A stretch of DNA of 64,000 nucleotides from Cololabis saira (lineage: Eukaryota > Chordata > Actinopteri > Beloniformes > Belonidae), in NCBI RefSeq assembly GCF_033807715.1, contig NC_084599.1:3547625-3611624 (forward strand). The letters are read 5' to 3'. The notes under the pieces are model-generated. The model was given only the letters and a program-made list of their open reading frames with translations. It was not told where the DNA came from and searched no databases. Position 1 is the first letter of the stretch; every line of letters starts with the position of its first letter. Of the stretch, positions 1 to 11,146 are shown one piece after another. A program made the position numbers and the translations under genes.

Positions 1-23
1 TGCTTCCGCTGCACCACTCTGCT
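1..23 (-). pseudogene. 5' half of an initiator tRNA-Met-like gene, cut by the window edge
   Basis: Read on the minus strand this begins AGCAGAGTGG and continues through the D arm, as in vertebrate initiator tRNA-Met. It matches the 5' end of the relic at 23771-23842 apart from single bases. The window starts inside the D arm, so the anticodon is not visible and functionality cannot be judged. Confidence 0.5.
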
Positions 24-161
24 GTATAACCAGGATGTGACTCCGCCACACAGTGGGGGGGAGGGGGGTAGGGGGCTTAAAAGCGGGTCCACTGGTTCGG
101 ACGGTGAGCCGGTTCTTTGGGTGGCTCCAGGTGAGCCGGGTTGTTGAGGTTGTTGAGTTGT

Positions 162-476
162 TGTTGGGGTCTGGTGGTGGAAGCACCTGAGGTGTGGTGG
201 TGATGCTGCTGGGGTCTGGTGGTGGAAGCTTCTGGGGTCTGGTGGTGCAGCTAGTGGGGTCTGGTGGTGATGCTGCTGGGGTCTGGTGGTGGAGCTAGTG
301 GGGTCTGGTGGTGGAAGCTCCTGGGGTCTGGTGGTGGAGCTAGTGGGGTCTGGTGGTGATGCTGCTGGGGTCTGGTGGTGGAGCTAGTGGGGTCTGGTGG
401 TGGAAGCTCCTGGGGTCTGGTGGTGATGCTGCTGGGATCTGGTGGTGGAGCTAGTGGGGTCTGGTGGTGGAGCTAG
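162..476. repeat. Minisatellite, 22-23 bp units
   Basis: About 14 units of the form tggggtctggtggtgg plus a variable end (agctag, aagctcc or atgctgc). The alternation of unit variants suggests a higher-order pattern. The flank to about 620 shows no gene. Confidence 0.9.
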
Positions 477-861
477 TGACTGACATGTTTTGAAAAAGGC
501 GGGCATGACGAGAAAAATCCTGTAAAAAATCTCTCTAATATGTTTCTTTTTTTCCTGTAAAGTTGGACATTTTACAGTTTAGGTAAATGGGGAATGACTG
601 GCTTTTGGTCAGTTGTGGAACTGCAACGAAATTCATTTCTGCATAAGACCCAATGCTGATCCAGAAGTTCAGCCTGGTAGAACCAGAGAAGGGACCTTAT
701 TCATGTGAGACAAACACGATAGCCACTAAACTACAGAAACTGTGCAACAGGTTATTGATCATCATTCAGTTTCTATTTCTATTCCCCCTTAATGTTATAA
801 AAAACCATCTAGACAGGTATGATGTGACCGTGATTTTTTGTTTTCAGGATATGTGTTTGGT

Positions 862-933
862 GGCTCGTTGGTCTAGTAGTATGATTCTCGCTTTGGGTGC
901 GAGAGGTCCCGGGTCCAATTCCCGGACGAGCCC
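862..933 (+). tRNA. tRNA-Pro (anticodon TGG)
   Basis: 72-nt cloverleaf. The acceptor GGCTCGT pairs with ACGAGCC, the anticodon stem CTCGC/GCGAG encloses loop TTTGGGT (TGG), and the T arm is CCGGG/CCCGG. One T-loop change (GGGTCCAATT instead of GGGTTCAATT in the copies) alters box B and may weaken it. Confidence 0.85.
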
Positions 934-1561
934 CAGAGATTTATGCAATTTGTGTTTTTTCTCCTCCAAGTAACAAAGTTTCAAGACTGTAGTACAATGC
1001 TTTACCTGAAGACCAACATTGGCATCATGTGTGAATGCTGAAAACCTACATCTTGCTTCTCTTTCATGCCAAGAGGTCAGCCGGTAAGGCGTAGTCCGTA
1101 AACCCTTTCCCCTTTCTTTAATTGGGCTCCTTTTTTGTTTTATTGCCCCAACCAATGTGCCTTTTTTAAATAATAAAATATTGTTTGTATTATTGAACTC
1201 TGTCCCCTATCTCCCTCCCTGAGTGAAGGAACCTTCGTGTCCTTTTGTAGAGGTGATAATTGACCTTTAGTATGGGTCCTTGGGCCCTAATCAAAGATGG
1301 TGTTGTCGGTAAACAGAAAAAGATCTAAAGATCCCAAACCTAAATAATAGTGAACGTAGCGCCACATAAAGATATATGCTACCTGTCTTCTTGCACGTAT
1401 ATGCGTGAGACTATACGTCTAATTTAATGTCTGTCAAGTCAACAATAAGGACTCATTTCCCAAAAAAGTTTGAAGCCATGTACACATACGTAAAGTCTGA
1501 TTGTCCAAAACATATTCTTCCCCAACAAAAAGCATTACACTTATGAAGACCTCATGTTTCT

Positions 1562-1633
1562 TGCATTGGCTGGGAATCAAACCCAGGTCAACTGCTTGGC
1601 AAGCAGCCATGTTGACTGCTATACCAACAACGC
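1562..1633 (-). tRNA. tRNA-Gly (GCC)-like
   Basis: On the minus strand a 72-nt cloverleaf has an anticodon stem with loop TTGCCAA (GCC), a perfect T arm CTGGG/CCCAG and acceptor GCGTTGT against CCAATGC. There is a T-C mismatch at the last acceptor pair and an A-C mismatch in the D stem. It recurs in four cassettes in the same place, so it may be a degenerate family rather than a fully active gene. Confidence 0.6.
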
Positions 1634-3035
1634 TGCAGGAAAGTACCTGAAACAGCTGAATGAGACGTCACAGTTTTCCAGCCACATGAGAAGGAGAGCA
1701 GTCATGTCAGGGAGAGTAACTCTTTGATGATGGTTTCTTCAATATCACAAGCTACTTACCGCCATTTGTCCCTTAGCTTATACATCAACTTCTTGTTGTA
1801 TCGCTGCATGTTTGCAGGTATATTCAGTTAGACATGTGTTGTCATCCATTGCATTACAACATTCTCTTAGAAAGAGACCATAGACTTGGAGAGGTTTGAT
1901 AATGACAACTGTCATTGACATTTGAATGAACAGATCTCTCTTTGTACCCACTCCTGACTGGATCAAAGCTTTCTCAAGTACCCTGGCAGTGACGGTCAGC
2001 CAACGACTGTTCACTGACGAGCAACAATAATCACCTCAATATTCATGAGGGCTGTTAAAATGTGATGACAGTTCAGTCTGCTTTCTAATGCTTAGATCAT
2101 GTTATGGACCAACAGGAAGCACTTACTACACTGAGAAACATTGTCAGTGTTTGTTTTGGGCCAATGCTAATGCACAAGTCTGACTTGTGTTTCAACCAAC
2201 AAAACTAACGGTATTTGGTTTTTAAAGCTAATTCCTTACATATTTTCTTCAAGAACAGGTGGACATTCAACTGCTGAAATGATGTCACGTTTGATGAAAA
2301 CATGGGCACAGTTGAATTGGTCATAATTACGAAGAGGTTAGGCAGCCAACGCAACAATCAGACAGAAGCACAAACATCATATTTCTACACTGAATGGAAA
2401 TTGAACCTGGACCATGGTAGTGAAAGCAGCAAATCCTGCCCACTAGACCTTCAGGAAAACACGTTATGCTCTCTTAAAGGGGTTGTATTACTACATTTTG
2501 TTGACTAATGTTTCTGATTCAATCAAACAAACATATTTATTTCAGATTTAAAGAAAGGATAACTGATGTACTTCCACTTTATGGACACTTTTGTTTAATG
2601 TTTGAGTTTTGTCAGAGAAAGTACTTGATGGCACATGTACAAAGGAAATCCTGGATTGCTCCAATTCATCCAAGATGAGCTGCTTTTCAACTTCCGAGTC
2701 CACTGATGGACTGGATGGATGTATATATTTGAAGAGAAGAACTGACACTTTGAAGAACTGACTAACACGTTCTTTGGTAGGTCTTTTTTATTTAAATTCA
2801 TCATGTAAATGACACAATTGATCAAACATTACACTTGTCAGTTTAGATTAGCATGAAACTCTGGTGACATCAACAAGAAGGTATTTAAGTATTGAAGGTA
2901 GACTTTACCTTGTAAGGCAGTGTAAGGCAGTTTATTAGGAGGTGTGATCATGAAGAACCACTCTTCTGTTATTCAGCACGCGGGCCATTAGAAGGCCGTC
3001 TGTTAAGTTTGGTAAGATATAAAGACGTTCACAGT

Positions 3036-3074
3036 CACGATAGCCAGGAACCGAACCTGGGCCGACTGCTTGGA
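3036..3074 (-). pseudogene. 3' half of a tRNA (T arm and acceptor)
   Basis: The minus strand carries a T arm CCAGG/CCTGG with loop TTCGGTT followed by a 7-nt acceptor-like tail; the 5' half is missing. An identical relic occurs at 17620-17658 in the third cassette, so the truncation predates the cassette duplication. Confidence 0.5.
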
Positions 3075-3181
3075 AAGAAATGTAAAACTAACTTAATGTA
3101 AGCTGATGTTACCTATTAATGCATGCTGGGGATAACACAAAAATACCACTGATTAGTTTTGAAAGACATTTTAGTCTACGG

Positions 3182-5132
3182 TGTTGTGCCCGCCCATGTG
3201 CCCCTGTGAACTCTGAGTTTATAAATGATTATGTATTCATGATTGGGTGAACATTTTCAGAACAGTAAAGGCCGAAAGCTATAGTCAGTTTTATGACCCC
3301 CTGCTGCCAACTTCTGGTCATCTCGGCCCGGCCCGAGATAGCAAGTTTATGACCCCTAGAGGGGGGGTCAAAACAGATCAAAGCAAGCAAGGAAAGTTTC
3401 TGCCAGGGAAACAGACTCCCTGGGGATTTACGACACCCCCTGGGGGGGAGCCGGATGCAGCGGAGCCCGAAAACCAGGCCTCCAAAATGGTACTGCTTCT
3501 TAAATACCAGCAACCCCCCCAGCCTGGAACCCGCTTTAATGTGCCTCATAAAATGGCGACTGTGCCATGAACTACAATCCCAGCATGCCTTGCGGGATGG
3601 GGCGGCGCCTGAGAGCGACGCGCACCCAATCCCGAGCGAGGCACTGATGACGTCATCGCAGCGCGCGGAGATACAAAACTCCGTGCTGCACCGAGACTTG
3701 AGCTCTTCTTCCTTCATTTCAACTGGTCTCATCCGAGCTGGATCGTTTGGCTCTGTGCCAAGATCCCATCTTCCGTTCTCCCCCCGGCTGGGGGGAGGTG
3801 TAAGGCCCCCATCGGGCCGCTCCGTTGGACCTGCAGCCCGTTGAAGCCGCGGTTGAAGCGGCGGTCCCCCGGGGAGGCTCCGGCTTCCACTAACTCTGTC
3901 CTCTAAGTTCACAGATCCAAGCTTCCGACGCCCACGCGCTCCCGACAACTAGATCGGGACACAGCTGCGACTGAACCCCCCCTCCCCGCTCCGAGCCCCT
4001 GTCAGCGCAGGGATCGGGACGGACGGCCGGTGTCTCGCCGGCGTGAGCTCTCCCGGGGCCCGGAAGGCCGCGCGTCGGCGACCGGCGCAGAGAGGGAAGC
4101 ACGGCAGGAGAGACCGGTCCCCCGCCGCGCCTAGGAATGCGTGTGAGCCTCCGTTTGGTCCGGAACCACGGCCCGGCACGAGGCGGCCCCGCCGCTGTCT
4201 AATCCGTTTCAGGGGAAGGGACGGCCCAGTCACAGAACCCGCAGGCATCCGATCCGGATCCCCGAGGAAACGTGAGCCCGGGAACGGCAGATCAGTAGGA
4301 CTAAGAACGGTTCAGAACTGTGTGAAGTCGGGATCTCTGTTTATCAGTAAATTAAGAACGTGTTACAGAGCTAAATCTGGGTTCAGAGCTGAGATTACAT
4401 CATCATTGTTATCATTATCATGTTTGATTATTTGGTAGTCGTTGTTTTCTGCCGTAGGCACGTTTTAAATGCTGCGTTCGCCATCCGGTCCGATTGCACG
4501 TGGCCCAGAGGGCGCGTCCATGCTTAAATACCACAGAGTTTCCGCCATCTTTAAATACCCCGGCTTCTTTAACACTGCAATATTTTAAACCGTACATGTT
4601 CGTGATATCATTTTTATTATTGCTTGATTTCTTTTTTTTCATTCCATGCATTTAACGTTTATGTTTCATTTTATTGATTGTTGTTTTTCTTGTTAGTTAT
4701 GGTTTTATAATTTTATAATAATGTCGTGTGCCATCAGATTTATTCGGGTATTTATTCACATCCCTTTTGATACCCGTATGTAAATAAATTCTGATTGATT
4801 CTTAATGAGTGGTTGTGTTATTTCATGCAAGATTTGGTCACAAGTTGATTTGTTTAAGCAGAGCCCAGTGTTCGGATATCACGCCTTCATTGTTATTCTG
4901 TAAGATTTGCTGTTCTGCAGGATAATTCCAAAATCATATGACACTGATTTTCTGCTGTTTAGTTATCCAAAGTCTCTGCTTAAGGAACAGAGTGGTGCCC
5001 CGAGGATTTTATTTATCATATTGGTCATTCAATTTGATAAAAAGTCAACTTTATTAATTATTAATAATTATTAATAAAATTATTAATAACCCTTCGATAA
5101 CTGGACAGCCAAGCTACCCGAGTCGCACAACA
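3182..5132. mobile_element. Solo LTR candidate, 1,951 bp, with 4-bp target duplication
   Basis: The segment begins TGTTGTGC and ends GCACAACA (8-bp terminal inverted repeat, TG...CA ends) and is flanked on both sides by acgg. The paralogous cassette near 17750 has uninterrupted host sequence at this place. The interior has a GC-rich part (about 3560-4300) and an AT-rich 3' part with AATAAA-type signals near 4785, and no gag, pol or env coding. A 4-bp duplication and this length suggest an endogenous-retrovirus-type LTR; which lineage I cannot say. Open frames inside it on both strands are GC-rich artefacts. Confidence 0.7.
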
Positions 5133-5181
5133 ACGGCTAACAACTGCAACTGCAAGTCTTCTTGCATGTTAAAACAATAAC

Positions 5182-5263
5182 CGTTGTTGACAGGATTTGA
5201 ACCTGCGTGGGGAATGCCCAATGGATTTCAAGTCCATCGCCTTAACCACTCGGCCACAACAAC
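5182..5263 (-). tRNA. tRNA-Ser (TGA)
   Basis: 82-nt type II tRNA. Acceptor GTTGTTG/CAACAAC, box A GTGGCCGAGTGG, anticodon loop CTTGAAA (TGA), a long variable arm and T arm GCAGG/CCTGT. Two relatives occur at 14920 and 17814. Confidence 0.85.
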
Positions 5264-5408
5264 TTGTCACATGCGTGAACATTTGGCTGAAATAAATGTG
5301 TTTGTTTGAATCAGAAACATTAGTCTGAGGTTTGTTCCCGTACTTATCTCAGAGCTAACCTGCCGGGACCAATTTTGTTGTGAACTATCCATCACAGTTT
5401 ATCAGATG

Positions 5409-5467
5409 TCCTCGTTAGTATAGTGTATCTCTGCCTGTCACGCAGAAGACCGGGGTTCGACGGGGAG
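5409..5467 (+). pseudogene. tRNA-Asp (GTC) pseudogene with deletions
   Basis: It starts tcctcgttagtatagtg and keeps the anticodon region cctgtcacgc and the start of the T arm, as in vertebrate tRNA-Asp, but bases are missing in the D loop and in the T loop/3' T stem. It cannot fold as a cloverleaf. Confidence 0.7.
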
Positions 5468-5778
5468 AAAGCCTATTTTGGATATGCATGACTGATACGT
5501 ATGAACAATGGTCAATAAGATAAAAATCCCTCTTCTACACACCATAGGAAGTTGTGCTTTTCCTTGCTAAAAAAGCTGTCATTGATGAAGTTCAGACGAA
5601 ACCGTGCTGTAAATCTTCCAGTGGATGATATGCTCTGTTCACTGATAGGTCCTGATCCAGAAGTTCAGCCTGACAAGGGACCTTTTTCATGTGAGACAAA
5701 CATGATAGACTCTAAACTACAGAAGCTGTGCAACAGGTTATTGATCATCAATCAGTTTCTATATCTATTCCCCCTTAA

Positions 5779-6108
5779 AGGAGCATGGGGCTCCTTTTAA
5801 GAAATGAGACTCTCTAGCGCCACCCTTCGCCACAACGGCCGTCGGGGGTACTGCAGCCAACAGTGAAGCCGGCACGGGAGAACGGAGAGAACGCGCATGC
5901 AGCGTCATGTGACGTCACATCCGCAGGACAGCGCGGGAAATTCGGCCCCACAATTGCAGCACATTTTGCAGCACACAGCCTGTTCAAGGCAAAGGAGAGA
6001 TACACTAGAGGGCTCATTCTTTTTGGTTTGGAACGCTTCATCTGACATTATTACTAGAAAACTTAAAACGTATACGAATTTTTTTCATAAATCCTGCCTC
6101 AAGCTCCT
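5779..6108 (-). mobile_element. TTAA-flanked MITE, copy 1
   Basis: 330 bp between two TTAA tetranucleotides, with ends aggagcat.../...gctcct. The paralogous cassette at 785-800 has one TTAA and no insert, so insertion with TTAA duplication is seen directly. Orientation is opposite to copies 2-4. No coding capacity. TTAA targeting is typical of the piggyBac superfamily (Kolobok also uses TTAA), but the AGGAGCATGA terminus is not the usual piggyBac CCY start. Confidence 0.85.
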
Positions 6109-6181
6109 TTAATGTTATAAATAACCATCTAGACAGGTATGATGTGACCGTGATTTTTTGTTTTCGGGATATGTGTTTTGT

Positions 6182-6253
6182 GGCTCGTTGGTCTAGTAGT
6201 ATGATTCTCGCTTTGGGTGCGAGAGGTCCCGGGTTCAATTCCCGGACGAGCCC
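6182..6253 (+). tRNA. tRNA-Pro (anticodon TGG)
   Basis: Cloverleaf as at 862 but with canonical box B (GGTTCAATTCC). All acceptor, anticodon and T-stem pairs are intact. This is the best preserved tRNA-Pro of the array. Confidence 0.9.
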
Positions 6254-6584
6254 CAGAGATTTATGCAATTTGTGTTTTTTCTCCTCCAAGTAGCAAAGTT
6301 TCAAGACTGTAGTACAATGCTTTACCTGAAGACCAACATTGGCATGATGTGTGAATGCTGAAAACCTACATCTTGCTTCTCTTTCATGCCAACAGGTCAG
6401 CCGGTAAGGTCTAGTCCGTAAACCCTTTCCCCTTTCTTTAATTGGGCTCCTTTTTTGTTTTATTGCCCCAACCAATGTGCCTTTTTTAAATAATAAAATA
6501 TTGTTTGTATTATTGAACTCTGTCCCCTATCTCCCCCCCTGAGTGAAGGAACCTTCGTGTCCTTTTGTAGAGGTGATAATTGAC

Positions 6585-7595
6585 TAGGGGTGTAACAATA
6601 TATCGTGCCACGAAATTCCGCGATACAAAAATGTCACAATACGTGTCGTGGAGGTGACAAAGTGTATCGCGATATTGGGTTATTAATATTAATCTATTGT
6701 GTTGACTAGTAACGCGCATCCGACCGCGACCGCGCGGACCAGAATCTTCCTCCGCTCAGAAGAAACTAGTCCCGTTTTGCGGTCCTGTTTTGAGCTCTGA
6801 ACCTTTACTTATGTAAGTCTGGTGTAGAGTTAAACCTTACCTTATTAAATTAAACCTTTTTGGGGTCGTGAGTAGGATAAACACGGAGACAACTTCTGCT
6901 AAGTTCCAGTGTACTTCAATATCCGCTCAACAGCGTAGGATTTTAGAACATCAACACAGCACCTAGTGCTGTATCACTCCGCCCAATCAAAAACATATTA
7001 ATCACTACAGATAAACTGACTAGTGTAATTATAGTCCCTGATTTACAGAATATAAAGAATATATTTATAAAATAATGAACCCTGAATTAACAAAATAACC
7101 TTTTTAACAAAAATAAATCTCCTCTTACACTTATAAGGTGAGCATGAATCAATCTTTTTTATGATGTAAAATTGTATCTATTTATTTACTTGTATTTATT
7201 TATTTAATTTTAGTTGTTAAATTTCTGGAAAAGAAAAAAAGTCAAATCATACATGAGAGAAACTATTCAGTTTGTGGCAAAATATTTGTACTTGTATGAA
7301 ACTGAAGATGCATAATGCAAACCTGACATTTACTTTGAGTTCAGTTTGTGGAAAATGGTTGGCCTGGCTTTCTCTTTAAAACTTAAACAGTTATAAAGCA
7401 TTACAAACTGTAACAATAGGGCAAACGCACAGCATTATATTGTATTTTGTGTCTTTCAAATAAAAGACAATTTCCTCATGACTACCTCATTCAAGGTTGT
7501 TAAAAAAATACTGCTATATCGTATCGTATCGTTATCGTGACCTCAATATCGTGTATCGTACCGTATCGTGAGATTAGTGTATCGTTACACCCCTA
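6585..7595. mobile_element. Non-autonomous hAT element, 1,011 bp
   Basis: Starts TAGGGGTGTAACAATA and ends GTTACACCCCTA, flanked by the 8-bp duplication taattgac. Other cassettes carry a single taattgac at this site (for example 1256-1263). Subterminal regions are rich in TATCG-type motifs on both sides; the interior is AT-rich without a transposase frame. It splits the tRNA-Pro/tRNA-Gly spacer, so the spacing minus insert and duplication is again about 629 bp. Confidence 0.85.
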
Positions 7596-7900
7596 TAATT
7601 GACCATTAGTACGGGTCCTTGGGCCCTAATCAAAGGTGGTGTTGTCGGTAGACAGAAAAAGATCTAAAGATCCCAAACCTAAATAATAGTGAACGTGCCG
7701 CCACATAAAGATATATGTTACCTGTCTTCTTGACCATATATGCGTGAGACTATATGTCTAATTTAATGTCTGTCAAGTCAACAATTAGGACTCATTTCCC
7801 CAAAAAGTTTGAAGCCATATACACATACACAAAGTCTGTTTGTCCAAAACATATTCTTCCCCAACAAAAAGCATTACACTTATGAAGACCTCATGTTTCT

Positions 7901-7972
7901 TGCATTGGCTGGGAATCAAACTCAGGTCAACTGCTTGGCAAGCAGCCATGTTGACTGCTATACCAACAACGC
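7901..7972 (-). tRNA. tRNA-Gly (GCC)-like
   Basis: Same structure as at 1562 with one extra substitution in the T stem (CTGAG against CCCAG), giving one mismatch. Anticodon loop TTGCCAA is intact. Confidence 0.55.
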
Positions 7973-8448
7973 TGCAGGAAAGTACCTGAAACAGCTGAAT
8001 GAGACGTCACAGTTTTCCAGCCACATGAGAAGGTGAGCAGTCATGTCAGGGAGAGTAACTCTTTGATGATGGTTTCTTCAATATCACAAGCTACTTACCG
8101 CCATTTGTCCCTTAGCTTATACATCAACTTCTTGTTGTATAAGCTGCATGTTTGCAGGTATATTCAGTTAGACATGTGTTGTCATCCATTGCATTACAAC
8201 ATTCTCTTTGAAAGAGACCATAGACTTGGAGAGGTTGATAATGACAACTGTCATTGACATTTGAATGAACAAATCTCTCTCTTTGTACCCACTCCTGACT
8301 GGATCAAAGCTTTCTCAAGTACAGGGCAGTGACGGTCAGCCAACGACTGTTCACTGACGAGCAACATAATCACCTCAATATTCATGAGGGCTGTTGAAAT
8401 GTGATGACAGTTCAGTCTGCTTAACGTAAGTTGGAGACTTCTGTTGTG

Positions 8449-8522
8449 GGCTCTGTGGCTTAGTTGGTCAAAGCACCTGTCTTGTAAACAGGAGATCCTG
8501 GGTTCAAATCCCAGCAGAGCCT
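8449..8522 (+). tRNA. tRNA-Thr (anticodon TGT)
   Basis: Acceptor GGCTCTG/CAGAGCC, anticodon stem CCTGT/ACAGG with loop CTTGTAA (TGT), T arm CTGGG/CCCAG, discriminator T. All stems pair. A second copy is at 22178. Confidence 0.9.
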
Positions 8523-8879
8523 TCTAATTAAGAATATCACTCTTAACGCTTAGTACATTAAACAATGGCACATTAAAGGTATTCTCCCTGATGTGGAAGA
8601 GCTAGCAAGAATTTTGAAACCCCTAAAACCGGCCTCGCTTACAGGTGAATGAGACATGGGGTAGTTTTGCTGTAAATGTGCTGTCCAAAATGTTTAATAA
8701 TCGTATGCGCGTTCGTGTTTGTGGGGGCGTGGCTTTGGACGGAGCGCTCGTGGGTGGGGGCGGGGCTTAGAGGAGGCGCCACTTTCAAATCTTGCTAGCT
8801 CTCAGAAGTTGCATAGAATAACTTTAACTAAAATGGCAGGATTAACTGTTTTTTTTATGAGAAAGACGAGCAAGCCCTG

Positions 8880-8952
8880 GACCACATGGCCTAATGGACA
8901 AGGCGTCTGACTTCGGATCAGAAGATTGAGGGTTCGAGTCCCTCTGTGGTTA
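8880..8952 (+). tRNA. tRNA-Arg (anticodon TCG)
   Basis: GACCACA acceptor with TGTGGTT (one G-T pair at the end), box A TGGCCTAATGGA, anticodon loop CTTCGGA (TCG), canonical box B GGTTCGAGTCC. Copies at 25604 and 28744. Confidence 0.88.
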
Positions 8953-9204
8953 TAGAGCCTTCAGATAGTTAGAGCTGGTGTCCTAACTCACATTCACTCT
9001 TTAGAGGACACTTTGGTTTAGCTACCCTCTCCGGTTATAACAAAAATAAGGAGAGATTAGAAGTTCTCCAATAGAACAAAACAGAGAACATTCACTAAGA
9101 GCAAGAGTACTTTGCTATAATTAAGCAATCGTGTGAGAAATACTGCTAGAAACAGCAGTGAGAGATATGTGATCTTTCAGGCACCTCAAGCCTTTTGAGT
9201 TTAG

Positions 9205-9278
9205 AGGCTCTGCTGGGATTTGAACCCAGGATCTCCTGTTTACTAGACAGGCACGTTGACCAACTAAGCCACAGCGCC
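9205..9278 (-). tRNA. tRNA-Thr (anticodon AGT)
   Basis: On the minus strand: anticodon stem CCTGT/ACAGG with loop CTAGTAA (AGT), T arm CTGGG/CCCAG. Acceptor GGCGCTG against CAGAGCC has a G-A mismatch at the fourth pair. Copies at 24578 and 26608 carry different bases at the same mismatched position. Confidence 0.75.
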
Positions 9279-9411
9279 TCCATTTGCAATCTAGAAGGTG
9301 AACTCTACACTCTGAAGTTGAAAATCACTCATCTTGGAGCATTCGGAGCAATCCAGGATTTCCTTTGTACATGTGTCATTGAGTACTTTCTCTAACAAAA
9401 CTAAACACATG

Positions 9412-9483
9412 TCATCGTTAGTATAGTGGACAGAATCTCTGCCTGTTACACACAAGACTGGGGTTAGATTCCCCAACGGGGAA
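9412..9483 (+). pseudogene. tRNA-Asp-derived pseudogene
   Basis: The 5' half (tcatcgttagtatagtgg) and 3' acceptor (acgggga) are those of tRNA-Asp, but the anticodon loop reads CTGTTAC and the anticodon stem has two mismatches. Box B is altered (GGTTAGATTCC). Truncated pieces of this relic recur at 22415 and 23428. Confidence 0.65.
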
Positions 9484-9986
9484 TGAACCTGTTTTGGATA
9501 TGCATGACATACATATGAACAATGGTCAATAAGATAAAAATGACTCTTCCACACACAATAGGCAGTTGTGGTTTTCCTGCTAAATGCTCTCATAAAGCCA
9601 AGTGGATGAGAGTAGGTGACATCATCACCAGGTAGTTGGCTTCCAACTGCACCAACTCCTAAAAAATGAACACTTCTGAAATAGCCAATTTGTGAGCATC
9701 TATAATTGTGTAAAACTAGAAAATACAAATCACATGTTATCCTCCAACTGTCTGGGTGTCCAGGTTTACTCTGAAACACTGATGAAACCTCACATTACAG
9801 ACACTTTTAGATGATTGTTTTTGACCAGGTGGCAGAGGTCCTGCTGCATGGGAGGATAGAGAGACCGGGGTAGAGAAACATTCCCCGTAGTTAAACAGCG
9901 CGACCCAGTCACCACGTGACTTGGTCAGCCATCTTTTCCTTTGTCTCAGCCCATCACATGTATGGTAGATCCACGTGACGTTATCT

Positions 9987-9994
9987 CACACACA

Positions 9995-10090
<96 letters not shown>

Positions 10091-10100
10091 CCCACGCACG

Positions 10101-10149
<49 letters not shown>

Positions 10150-10150
10150 T

Positions 10151-10195
<45 letters not shown>

Positions 10196-10196
10196 T

Positions 10197-10249
<53 letters not shown>

Positions 10250-10250
10250 T

Positions 10251-10315
<65 letters not shown>
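9987..10315. repeat. Compound microsatellite (CACG)n then (CA)n
   Basis: About 110 bp of cacg units pass into CA repeats broken three times by short 'tactga' or 'tagtga' interruptions spaced about 50 bp apart. His-Thr and Cys-Val frames here are repeat artefacts. Confidence 0.95.
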
Positions 10316-10317
<2 letters not shown>

Positions 10318-10658
10318 GCTGGTTACAAAGGTCTGTGCTCGGACTCCCTCCCCTTCACTATTATTCTGAAGAATAACTTAGTTTGACACTGATGTTGCTG
10401 TTTAGTTATCGTTTTCCTGATTACATCAGGTGGTGCCCCGTTTTGATCAATTCGTTTTGAAGATTCAATTTGATAAATAATCTATTTCATTCATTATTGA
10501 GCCAGTTTTAAGCAGAAGAATAAATCAGGTGTTGCATTATGGTCCTATTTTAGAACGACTGAAGTATCAGTGCATGTAACTCAAGGTTTTGTAAACAAGG
10601 CCTGGATCACTACATACACATACCTAGATACATACAAAAAAGAACCATGTCAAAAGAA

Positions 10659-10732
10659 GGCCGGTTAGCTCAGAAGGTCAGAGCGTGGTGCTAATAACGC
10701 CAAGGTCATGGGTTCAATCCCCATACTGGCCA
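10659..10732 (+). tRNA. tRNA-Ile (anticodon AAT)
   Basis: Acceptor GGCCGGT/ACTGGCC, anticodon region GGTGCTAATAACGCC (AAT), T arm ATGGG/CCCAT, discriminator A. All stems pair, with one G-T pair in the acceptor. Single copy in the window. Confidence 0.88.
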
Positions 10733-10755
10733 AACTGGTGACCAATTCTCTTATA

Positions 10756-11052
10756 CAGGACTGTCTCAGAATATTAGAATATTGTGATTTTCTGTAATGC
10801 AATTACAGAATTGCATTTTCTTAAGCTTACAGCTTAAGAAAACTCAAATATCCTATCTCAAAAAATTTGAATATTCTGGGAATCTTAATCTTAAACTGTA
10901 AGCCATAATCAGCGATATTAAAATAATAAAACGCCTGCAATATTTCAGTTGATTTGTAATGAATCCAGAATGTATGACATTTTTGTTTTTTAATTGCATT
11001 ACAGAAAATAAAGAACTTTATCTCAATATTCTAATTTTCCGAGACAGTCCTG
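10756..11052. mobile_element. Tc1/mariner-type MITE, 297 bp
   Basis: Inverted ends caggactgtctc.../...gagacagtcctg, flanked by TA on both sides. Subterminal ATTAGAATATTG-type motifs are mirrored, and an internal hairpin lies near 10820-10850. No coding capacity. Confidence 0.8.
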
Positions 11053-11081
11053 TATGTGTCAGTGATAAAGAATTATCATCC

Positions 11082-11146
11082 TCAGGTTAAGGAGGAGACC
11101 TGAGCTCAGTGCAGCCTCCCGGGGTTGGTAGAAGGAGCAATGCCCA
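11082..11146 (+). repeat. SINE-like fragment
   Basis: Matches the downstream part of the repeat at 55000-55070 (ggaggagacctgagctcag ... ggttggtag). It abuts the Tc1-like remnant, so two repeats are joined here. Confidence 0.6.

Noticed and set aside
3229..4438. Several open frames of 100-240 codons in GC-rich sequence
   Set aside because: They lie inside the solo LTR, overlap on opposite strands and show no domain. High GC explains the lack of stops.
9941..10386. Long His-Thr and Cys-Val open frames
   Set aside because: They are translations of the CACG/CA microsatellite; they occur in several frames of both strands and have no gene context.
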